From positions 1 through 28,326 of the forward strand of contig JAGBRZ010000162.1 of NCBI GenBank assembly GCA_017632155.1: a stretch of DNA of 28,326 nucleotides. Reading direction: 5' to 3'. Under the pieces are notes generated by a model that was given only the letters and a program-made list of their open reading frames with translations, was not told where the DNA came from and did no database searches. The translations under genes and the position numbers were made by a program. Position 1 is the stretch's first letter. Every line of letters starts with the position of its first letter. Positions 1 to 5,358 of the stretch are shown one piece after another. This DNA is from Clostridia bacterium (GTDB taxonomy: Bacteria; Bacillota_A; Clostridia; Oscillospirales; CAG-272).

Positions 1-2
1 AC

Positions 3-374
3 TCCGCGGAATCCTTCGCAAGGCGCTGTGAGATAGCACGTCAAATTGAAAAGCAAATCAATGCAGCCTACGGAGAGGGAACGGTTACCCTTACGCTTAA
101 GGAGCAGTACAGAAATATGGAAGATAAGATCCGTCCCTGCTTCCACGTTGTTGAAACCGCAAAGCAGGCAGTACTTGAGGCAGGACTTGAGCCCATCATC
201 AAGCCTATCAGAGGAGGAACGGATGGTGCGAGACTATCCTTTGAGGGATTGCCCTGTCCCAACCTTGGTACGGGCGGCTATGCCTTCCACGGTCCATACG
301 AGCATATTACCGTTGAGGGAATGGATAAAGCGGTTGAGATTCTGCTTGGAATTGTCAGATTGTATCAAGAATAA
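3..374 (+). CDS. pepT: Peptidase T (tripeptide aminopeptidase), C-terminal fragment
   Basis: The open frame enters from the left edge, so the 5' part lies outside the window; about 123 residues remain. The fragment carries the C-terminal PepT signature: GGTDGARLSFEGLPCPNLGTG followed by FHGPYEHI and the closing helix with VEGMDKAVEILLGIV. In the M20 family the histidine of FHGPYE-type motifs is a dinuclear zinc ligand, and the GGTDG loop belongs to the catalytic domain. PepT is a cytoplasmic aminopeptidase that removes the N-terminal residue from tripeptides, serving peptide nutrition and turnover. The ATG at 117 opens a shorter frame, but homology runs upstream of it without a break, so it is internal. 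A hairpin with a T run at 422-453 probably ends the transcript. The family call is firm; the start and upstream context cannot be seen. Confidence 0.88.
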   Translation, partial: SAESFARRCEIARQIEKQINAAYGEGTVTLTLKEQYRNMEDKIRPCFHVVETAKQAVLEAGLEPIIKPIRGGTDGARLSFEGLPCPNLGTGGYAFHGPYEHITVEGMDKAVEILLGIVRLYQE

Positions 375-421
375 CTTGATCGGATTGTACGTGTGGTACT
401 AGCCTCTGCGACATAAAACCG

Positions 422-453
422 AAAAGGCGGTATGCGAAAGCATACCGCCTTTT
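422..453 (+). terminator. Intrinsic terminator after pepT
   Basis: Perfect 14-bp arms, 422-435 and 440-453, flank a GAAA loop. The arms begin with AAAA and end with TTTT, so the structure can work in both directions. It lies 48 bases after the pepT stop. On the minus strand it follows the tRNA 3'-end remnant at 459-481. Confidence 0.75.
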
Positions 454-458
454 GTGGT

Positions 459-481
459 GTGGGTGACAGGGGTCTGAACCT
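459..481 (-). pseudogene. tRNA 3'-end remnant (T-arm and acceptor strand)
   Basis: Read on the minus strand, this matches the T-arm and 3' acceptor strand of the intact tRNA-Leu at 629-708, with one inserted base in the T-loop and one G-to-A change in the acceptor strand. No D-arm, anticodon arm or 5' acceptor strand lies upstream, so it cannot fold as a tRNA. Like the intact copy, it is followed on the minus strand by a terminator-like hairpin. It is probably a leftover from duplication, or from integration at a tRNA 3' end. Confidence 0.6.
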
Positions 482-483
482 AC

Positions 484-535
484 ATTTGCGCGCGTAATTT
501 GAAGATAAAATAAAATGCTGTGGTAGCGCGCAAAT
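484..535. repeat. 10-bp perfect inverted repeat with 32-bp spacer
   Basis: ATTTGCGCGC at 484-493 is mirrored exactly by GCGCGCAAAT at 526-535. A second short dyad, TGTTGC-AAT-GCAACA at 542-556, follows. No reading frame here looks real. The arms start three bases from the tRNA remnant. Function unknown. Confidence 0.5.
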
Positions 536-587
536 AATTGCTGTTGCAATGCAACAACAAGAGGTTCTTCGCCAGTACAACTACATA

Positions 588-626
588 AAAACCAACAGGA
601 AGGCGTTAAGCCTTCCTGTTGGTTTT
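588..626 (-). terminator. Intrinsic terminator of tRNA-Leu
   Basis: Perfect 17-bp arms, 588-604 and 610-626, surround a 5-base loop. The minus strand reads through the hairpin into a T run just after the tRNA 3' end at 629. The flanking A and T runs would let it work on both strands. Confidence 0.8.
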
Positions 627-628
627 GG

Positions 629-708
629 TGCGGGTGACAGGGGTCGAACCTGCACGAATTAACACAAGATCCTAAATCTTGCGCGTCTGCCAATTCCGCC
701 ACACCCGC
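629..708 (-). tRNA. tRNA-Leu (anticodon UAG)
   Basis: The minus strand folds as an 80-nt tRNA. The acceptor strands GCGGGTG and CACCCGC pair over 7 bp with discriminator A. The anticodon stem CAAGA/TCTTG encloses the loop TTTAGGA, giving anticodon TAG, which reads CUA and related CUN leucine codons. The T-arm is CAGG-TTCGACC-CCTG. The variable arm is short for a class II tRNA. CCA is not encoded; the discriminator is followed by CC in the downstream sequence. It has its own promoter (767-795) and terminator (588-626), so it is a single-gene unit. The odd feature is the leader, which contains a near-perfect complement of the tRNA 5' end. Confidence 0.93.
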
Positions 709-760
709 GAGTTTACGAGCGGTGTGGTGGAATTGCTTCCGCACACACCCGCAAATCACG
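709..760 (-). promoter_or_regulatory. tRNA-Leu leader with mutually exclusive hairpins
   Basis: Between the predicted transcription start (near 760) and the tRNA 5' end (708) the RNA carries element 1 (752-735), which imitates the tRNA 5' end, and element 2 (735-719), complementary to both element 1 and tRNA bases 708-691. Elements 1 and 2 pair over about 12 bp, capped by a GCAA (GNRA) tetraloop. Element 2 and the tRNA pair over 16 bp with one bulge and one A-C mismatch, which would block the acceptor and D arms. The pairing potential is visible directly; a regulatory role is inference. Confidence 0.5.
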
Positions 761-766
761 CATAAT

Positions 767-795
767 AGTTTACCACATTTCTCGCAAAAAGTCAA
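767..795 (-). promoter_or_regulatory. Promoter of tRNA-Leu
   Basis: Minus strand: TTGACT (795-790), 17-bp spacer, TAAACT (772-767). The expected start is near 760. Its -35 box sits 8 bp from the -35 box of the divergent HAD-gene promoter. Confidence 0.75.
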
Positions 796-803
796 GTCGA
801 ATG

Positions 804-832
804 TTGATTTTTTCTTCCGATTATGGTATAAT
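804..832 (+). promoter_or_regulatory. Promoter of the HAD phosphatase operon
   Basis: TTGATT (804-809), 17-bp spacer, TATAAT (827-832), with an extended -10 TGG at 824-826. The ribosome binding site GGAGA (849-853) and the ATG at 860 follow. Confidence 0.82.
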
Positions 833-859
833 AAATAAAAATCCTTACGGAGATGTCAA

Positions 860-1510
860 ATGAGCAGAGATTATAAATATGTTATATTCGACCTTGACGG
901 CACGCTGACCGATTCCGCTGTCGGTATTACCAATTCGGTTGCTTATGCGCTCAAGCGTTGGAATATTGAGGTAGAGGACAAAAGCACGCTGAATTGCTTC
1001 GTCGGGCCTCCTCTTGTGTGGTCCTTCAAGAATTACTTCGGTTTCAGCGAGGATCAGGCTCTCGAAGCCGTTGAGGAATACCGCGTTTATTACCGCGAGC
1101 GCGGAATATTCGAAAACCTCGTATATCCCGGCGTTCCGGAAATGCTTGAAGCTGTCAGAAAAATGGGCAAAAAGGTCATCCTTGCCACCTCCAAGCCCGA
1201 GCATTTTGCAAAGCAGATTTTGGATTACTTCGATCTGACAAAATATTTTGACCTCGTTGCGGGTGCAACGATGGACTATTCTCGCGCCAAGAAGGGACAG
1301 GTCATCGCATACGCTCTTGAAAACTTCGGCGTTACAGATGTAAGCGAGTGCATAATGGTAGGCGACCGTGATCAGGATGTAAACGGCGCACGCGATCAGG
1401 GATTTGATTGCATCGGTGTTCTTTACGGCTACGGCGGCAGAGAAGAGCTTGAAAATGCAGACGCAAAGTATATCGTCGAAACAGTTGAAGACATATTGAA
1501 ATTCATTTGA
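860..1510 (+). CDS. HAD-superfamily phosphatase, phosphoglycolate phosphatase-like
   Basis: A 216-residue soluble HAD hydrolase. Motif I DLDGT lies at residues 11-15 (nucleophile Asp11, general acid Asp13), motif II threonine/serine at 110-111 (ATSKP), the motif III lysine near 144-145, and motif IV GDRDQD at 168-173. The helical region from about 18 to 90 between motifs I and II is a type C1 cap, typical of Gph/PpaX/beta-phosphoglucomutase relatives that hydrolyse small phosphate esters. The substrate cannot be read from the sequence. The ATG at 860 has GGAGA 6 bases upstream. The next gene starts 8 bases after its stop, so the two are co-transcribed. Family assignment is firm; phosphoglycolate specificity is only a possibility. 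Confidence 0.88.
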   Translation: MSRDYKYVIFDLDGTLTDSAVGITNSVAYALKRWNIEVEDKSTLNCFVGPPLVWSFKNYFGFSEDQALEAVEEYRVYYRERGIFENLVYPGVPEMLEAVRKMGKKVILATSKPEHFAKQILDYFDLTKYFDLVAGATMDYSRAKKGQVIAYALENFGVTDVSECIMVGDRDQDVNGARDQGFDCIGVLYGYGGREELENADAKYIVETVEDILKFI

Positions 1511-1518
1511 GGTTCAAA

Positions 1519-2040
1519 ATGAGAAAGCTTTTACTTGTAATTGATATGCAGACCGATTTCGTTGACGGTGCGCTTGGAAGTGCGGAGGCGGTTTCGATCA
1601 TTCCAAACGTTCTGCGCGAGATTGATAAATATGACAAATCGGATATAATAGCCACCCGCGACACCCATCCCGAAGAATATATGTCGACCCGCGAGGGACG
1701 CCATCTCCCTGTGCCGCATTGCATCAAGGGCACATCGGGTTGGGCGATTCATCCCAAGATCGCTCCCGCGCTTGAAGGCTGTCTTGTTATTGACAAGCCC
1801 ACCTTTGGCTCGACCGAGCTTTGCGATCATATTGTTAAGCTTGCGAAAAATGAAGAGATCGAAATCACTCTTGTTGGACTTTGCACGGATATATGCGTTG
1901 TTTCGAATGCGATGCTCATCAAGGCAGCACTTCCGGAGATCGAAGTTTCGGTCGTTGCCGATGCCTGTGCGGGTGTAACTCCCGATACCCACGCAGCCGC
2001 GCTGGCCACAATGAAAATGTGTCAGATCAATATTGTATAA
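1519..2040 (+). CDS. Cysteine hydrolase of the isochorismatase/nicotinamidase family
   Basis: A 173-residue protein with the compact fold of nicotinamidases. Asp9 (DMQTDF), Lys93 (DKPTFGS) and Cys126 (CTDICV) fit the catalytic triad. Asp48-x-His50 and His67 (VPHC) match the metal ligands of PncA-type nicotinamidases, which convert nicotinamide to nicotinate for NAD salvage. These ligands make nicotinamidase likelier than isochorismatase, but other amidases share the fold. An in-frame TTG at 1507 would overlap the previous stop and leave no binding site; the ATG at 1519 has TGAGG at 1508-1512 and starts the protein at the canonical MRKLLLVID strand. It is the second gene of the HAD operon and ends just before a bidirectional terminator. 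Confidence 0.85.
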   Translation: MRKLLLVIDMQTDFVDGALGSAEAVSIIPNVLREIDKYDKSDIIATRDTHPEEYMSTREGRHLPVPHCIKGTSGWAIHPKIAPALEGCLVIDKPTFGSTELCDHIVKLAKNEEIEITLVGLCTDICVVSNAMLIKAALPEIEVSVVADACAGVTPDTHAAALATMKMCQINIV

Positions 2041-2044
2041 AGCA

Positions 2045-2070
2045 AACTCCCGACCGCACGGTCGGGAGTT
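2045..2070. terminator. Bidirectional intrinsic terminator
   Basis: 11-bp perfect arms, 2045-2055 and 2060-2070, around a GCAC loop, followed by a T-rich stretch on the plus strand. It lies between two convergent genes whose stops are at 2040 and 2074. Confidence 0.85.
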
Positions 2071-2073
2071 CTT

Positions 2074-3372
2074 TTATCTTTTTATAATCTTTCTTGCTTT
2101 GTAAAGAGCTTCCTTTTGCATTCTGCTGATCGCAGTATGACGCCGCTTTGGTGATGCGGATTTGTGGATCGGCGCTTTTTTGACCTTTTTTATTACTTTC
2201 TTTGTAACAGGTTTTATAGGTTCAACTTTAGCTTGCTTTTCATCGCTTGGTTCGTCATCCGACTTCTTTTTCAAAAGGTCGCGTATCGACTCTGTGATGG
2301 CAGATTTTCCTTCACCGAGAAAGAATTTTACCCCTGCCATAAGTGCTTGTTTGGTTTCGGGCTCGATGTTTGAAAATGCTTTGATGACCGCACTTCTGTT
2401 TTCTGCAAGGTCTGTGACGGTCTTTGCGCTTGTGGAGCAGAGAATATCAAAAAATCCTTCAACAAAAGCTCGTCTGTCATCTGGCTCCATTGAATATATC
2501 CATTTCCCGACTACTTCGTTAGCACGCTTGACGTCAGGGGCTACATCCTCATCGCAAACGAATTCAACGCCCTCAACCTCCCACGTCAGCGCATCGTGCT
2601 GATGAAGATAGTTTTTCGCACTTGATTTAGTGACGCGGTAGTTTTTGTCATATTTGAGGAGCAGACCGACAATCGAGCCCGTGGGGATGACCGTTGATAT
2701 TTTGTCGGCAATGCGTTCGTAATTTGCACCCTCCCAGATGTCATCAAGAAATCCGGGTCCGTCAAAGTTGTATATTTTATCGATCCTTTCCGCAATTTCG
2801 TCGGAGGCGTTCATTGCCGCCCACAAAGCAAGATTGCCTCCCTTGCTGTGACCCGCGACACAGATCGTCTTTGCGCCCTCAGATGCCTTGATAAGATAGT
2901 CCTCTGCCCGCTTTTGCGCGGGGACGGGAGTCTGAAACGCCATTCTGAAATCCTCGCGCCATCCGGTTATCGAATCGTCGGTGCCTCGGTATGCGATAAA
3001 TACGCTGTCGCTATCCGGAAAAAAGGAGATCGCAGAAAACTGCTCGACGGTTTCATCGTCGATGACGTTGACAAAATGCGCGAGAGGTATCTCCGAAAAT
3101 CTCTTTGAAGAAGCAGCCATTCTGAAAAGCGGAACGATCTCTTTTGGCACCAATTCGCCAAGCCGAATCTCATCAAGGCCCGCGTTTCTCTCGAAGAAGA
3201 CCTCTGCGGCTTCCGCAAGTGTGACGTATCCTTCATCAAGGTCCTCCGGTACTATGCTTTCAAAAAATATATATGAAAGCTCGCAAAAGATCAGAGCATC
3301 AATTTCATTGAGCGGCGACTGTTCAAAACTCAGATCTCCGCGCCATTTTATATAATCAAACACATTTGCCAT
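2074..3372 (-). CDS. DUF2974 (Mbeg1-like) alpha/beta hydrolase with basic tail
   Basis: A 432-residue protein. The N-terminus (FDYIKWRGDLSF) and the core match the DUF2974/Mbeg1-like family of lipase-like alpha/beta hydrolases. The nucleophile elbow is GHSKGGN with Ser176; the upstream AYRGTDDS at about 127-134 resembles the oxyanion-side loop of class 3 lipases, and NFDGPGF near 202-208 is also family-typical. No signal peptide or membrane helix is seen, so it is probably cytoplasmic. After the domain, roughly residues 370-432 form an acidic linker and then a lysine/arginine-rich tail. The ATG at 3372 is preceded by GAAAGGAG at good spacing. It is a single-gene unit with its own -10 box at 3403-3408. 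The substrate is unknown. Confidence 0.85.
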   Translation of the reverse strand: MANVFDYIKWRGDLSFEQSPLNEIDALIFCELSYIFFESIVPEDLDEGYVTLAEAAEVFFERNAGLDEIRLGELVPKEIVPLFRMAASSKRFSEIPLAHFVNVIDDETVEQFSAISFFPDSDSVFIAYRGTDDSITGWREDFRMAFQTPVPAQKRAEDYLIKASEGAKTICVAGHSKGGNLALWAAMNASDEIAERIDKIYNFDGPGFLDDIWEGANYERIADKISTVIPTGSIVGLLLKYDKNYRVTKSSAKNYLHQHDALTWEVEGVEFVCDEDVAPDVKRANEVVGKWIYSMEPDDRRAFVEGFFDILCSTSAKTVTDLAENRSAVIKAFSNIEPETKQALMAGVKFFLGEGKSAITESIRDLLKKKSDDEPSDEKQAKVEPIKPVTKKVIKKVKKAPIHKSASPKRRHTAISRMQKEALYKARKIIKR

Positions 3373-3402
3373 TTCGGTTCTCCTTTCATAAGCATTAAGT
3401 TA

Positions 3403-3408
3403 ATTATA
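3403..3408 (-). promoter_or_regulatory. -10 box for the DUF2974 gene
   Basis: Minus strand TATAAT with an extended TGG directly upstream. No good -35 box is present at 17 bp, so this is probably an extended -10 promoter in an AT-rich context. Confidence 0.55.
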
Positions 3409-3515
3409 CCATATATTATAATATATTATTTGTCCGAAAAATGTCGAAGCGAAAAATCTTGCAAAATTCCGCAAGCGGAGTTATAGTATAATATTTGGGC
3501 GATAATTAAAAAATC

Positions 3516-3539
3516 AGCGGATGCCGAAAGGCATCCGCT
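3516..3539 (-). terminator. Intrinsic terminator of the CorC-like gene
   Basis: 10-bp perfect arms (3516-3525, 3530-3539) with a short loop, followed on the minus strand by a run of six T. It starts 6 bases past the stop of the 3546-4916 gene. Confidence 0.8.
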
Positions 3540-3545
3540 TTAATA

Positions 3546-4916
3546 TTAATCAGTTGTGTTATGGTCCTCGTCTTCGGAGATCGCGAGCTTTGTGACGATC
3601 GCCCATTCGATACGTCTGTCCTCAACCTTTTCGACTTTTATATGTAAGCCGCAAGTTTCAACTTCTATATCGGTATCTCCGTCGTCGGGAATGGCGGAAA
3701 GCTCGTTCATTATCATACCGCCAAGGGTAGAGAAGTCCGAGTCCTCGGGCAGAGCAAATCCGATAACCTCGGAAAGCTTTTGGGTCTCCGCAAAGCCCGC
3801 CACGCGCCAGACGTTTTCTTTGATTTCTGTAATATCCTTTTCTTCCTCTTCTTTTTCTTCCTCGTCGTATTCGTCATAGATGTTACCCATAACTTCCTCA
3901 ACAAGGTCTTCAAGAGTGATAATGCCGCTTACTGCGCCGTATTCGTCAACGACAATTGCAATATGTCGGTTGCTCTTCTGCATTTCACGGAAAAGCACGT
4001 CGCATTTTACGGTCTCGGGCACAAAGTGAGCGGGGCGGAGAATATCCGCAATAGGTTTATTTTCATTCGGGGAGAGACGGTCAAGGTAGTAGTCCTTTGC
4101 ATAAAGAACACCGACAATGTCGTTGATATCCTCACCGCATACGGGATAACGCGAGTATGCGCTTTCGCGGAGAATATCAAATATTTCTTCGTCGCTCGAA
4201 TCCTTATGAATTGTCACAACGTCGATCGCGCGGGTCATAACCGTGCGAGCGATATTGTTGTCAAATTCAAAGATATTGTCGATCATTTCACTTGCACTTG
4301 CGTCGATCGTACCCGTTTCTTCACCTATGTCTACCATAAGTCGGATCTCGTCCTCGGTCACCTGCTCTTCTTCTTCGTGGGGATTGATACCGCAGATGCG
4401 CAGGCAGAGGTTCGTCGACTTTGTAAGCACCCAGATAATGGGCTTCAGCACCGTCTTGATCGCCGATACCACGGGACAAACGAAACGCGCCATTTTTTCG
4501 GGCGAATGTTGTGCCAGTCGCTTGGGAACAAGCTCGCCGAGCACAAGAGTGAAATAGGAGAGCACAAGCGTGATCAGGATGACCATGATCGAGTTCAGCG
4601 TTTCCTCGCCGATCGCGGTGAAACCAAGATCGTTATAGATCAGGTTTGTCAGAGGATCGGAGAAATTGTCTGCCGCAAATGCCGAACCGAGAAATCCCGC
4701 AAGGGTGATCGCGATCTGGATCGCAGAGAGAAATGCCGTGGGTTCTTCTGAAAGTTCTAAAAGCTTTTTGGCCTTTTTGTCGCCTTCCTCCGCTTGCTTG
4801 CGGAGAAGATTAGTGTTCAGCGAAACAAGTGCCATTTCGGATGCCGCAAAAAATGCGTTGATCGCAATGAGCACAAGCTGAAGCAAAATAAGCCAAAATA
4901 ATCGGTCGCCTTCCAT
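3546..4916 (-). CDS. CNNM/CBS-domain membrane protein (CorC/HlyC-type hemolysin family)
   Basis: A 456-residue membrane protein with the standard order: CNNM (DUF21) transmembrane domain at about residues 1-190 with hydrophobic segments near 8-30, 62-82, 105-128 and 145-165; a CBS pair at about 215-340 (MTRAIDVVTI, RYPVCGEDINDIVGVLYAKD, IAIVVDEYGAVSGIITLEDLVEEVMGNI shortened here to its key DEYG and LEDL elements); and a C-terminal CorC_HlyC domain at about 370-445. An acidic run rich in Glu separates the CBS pair and the last domain. Relatives are linked to magnesium or other divalent cation export; hemolysin is a historical name. Start choice: the ATG at 4916 has GAAAGGA but about 15 bases upstream, longer than usual. 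Single-gene unit with its own promoter and terminator. Confidence 0.9.
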   Translation of the reverse strand: MEGDRLFWLILLQLVLIAINAFFAASEMALVSLNTNLLRKQAEEGDKKAKKLLELSEEPTAFLSAIQIAITLAGFLGSAFAADNFSDPLTNLIYNDLGFTAIGEETLNSIMVILITLVLSYFTLVLGELVPKRLAQHSPEKMARFVCPVVSAIKTVLKPIIWVLTKSTNLCLRICGINPHEEEEQVTEDEIRLMVDIGEETGTIDASASEMIDNIFEFDNNIARTVMTRAIDVVTIHKDSSDEEIFDILRESAYSRYPVCGEDINDIVGVLYAKDYYLDRLSPNENKPIADILRPAHFVPETVKCDVLFREMQKSNRHIAIVVDEYGAVSGIITLEDLVEEVMGNIYDEYDEEEKEEEEKDITEIKENVWRVAGFAETQKLSEVIGFALPEDSDFSTLGGMIMNELSAIPDDGDTDIEVETCGLHIKVEKVEDRRIEWAIVTKLAISEDEDHNTTD

Positions 4917-4975
4917 GAGATATTTAGTTTTTCCTTTCTTTGCCGCGTGAATTTTTTGTGTGCGGCTCTTTAAAT

Positions 4976-5004
4976 ATTATATCATATTATGACCGCAAAT
5001 GCAA
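4976..5004 (-). promoter_or_regulatory. Promoter of the CorC-like gene
   Basis: Minus strand: TTGCAT (5004-4999), 17-bp spacer, TATAAT (4981-4976), about 60 bases before the start codon. Divergent from the valS promoter at 5054. Confidence 0.8.
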
Positions 5005-5053
5005 GTGCTTTGATTAAGAAATGATAAATTTGCTGTAAAATCGCAAAAAACTC

Positions 5054-5082
5054 TTGACAAAATGCATATTTAATGATATACT
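5054..5082 (+). promoter_or_regulatory. Promoter of the valS T-box transcript
   Basis: TTGACA (5054-5059), 17-bp spacer, TATACT (5077-5082). The start is expected near 5089, giving a leader of about 270 nt before valS. Confidence 0.85.
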
Positions 5083-5089
5083 TAATATG

Positions 5090-5324
5090 TATAAATATGA
5101 AAACGCTGTGAAGCGGAGTAGTAGATAGCATATTATTTCAGAGAGCGGGCGGTTGGTGTGAGTCCGTATAAAAAACTGTCGAAGTCGCCGCGGAGCGGTC
5201 GGAGTGAAAAAAGTAGTTCCGAACGGTCTATCCCCGAAAAAGGATAAAGTGAGAGCACACTTACGTGTGAATACAGGTGGTACCGCGCGCAAGCGTCCTG
5301 TTTTTAGGATGTTTGTGCTTTTTA
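5090..5324 (+). promoter_or_regulatory. T-box riboswitch, valine-responsive
   Basis: This is a tRNA-sensing leader that allows valS transcription when tRNA-Val is uncharged. Stem I carries AGTAGTAGA near 5118-5126 and the distal GGTTGGTGTGAGTCC element. The likely specifier codon is GTC (Val) at 5178-5180, followed by GAAGTC as in many T-boxes. The T-box sequence AGGTGGTACCGCG is at 5275-5287; its TGGT (5278-5281) would pair with an ACCA end, fitting discriminator A of tRNA-Val. The terminator stem is 5287-5298 with 5307-5318 (12 bp, three G-T pairs), then T runs. The terminator 5' arm overlaps the T-box sequence, giving the usual exclusive antiterminator fold. Confidence 0.92.
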
Positions 5325-5358
5325 TTTTGAAATTTATTATTTGAAAGGACGATAAAAA

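Noticed and set aside
484..556. CRISPR repeats or an insertion sequence
   Set aside because: Only one inverted repeat, no spaced direct repeats, no transposase and no target duplication.
355..795. A 146-residue minus-strand frame across the tRNA-Leu region
   Set aside because: It runs through the tRNA and two terminators; the apparent protein is translated tRNA sequence, a frequent false prediction.
3780..4751. A 323-residue plus-strand frame opposite the CorC-like gene
   Set aside because: It shadows a clear membrane-protein gene and its translation is a compositionally odd mix without recognisable motifs.
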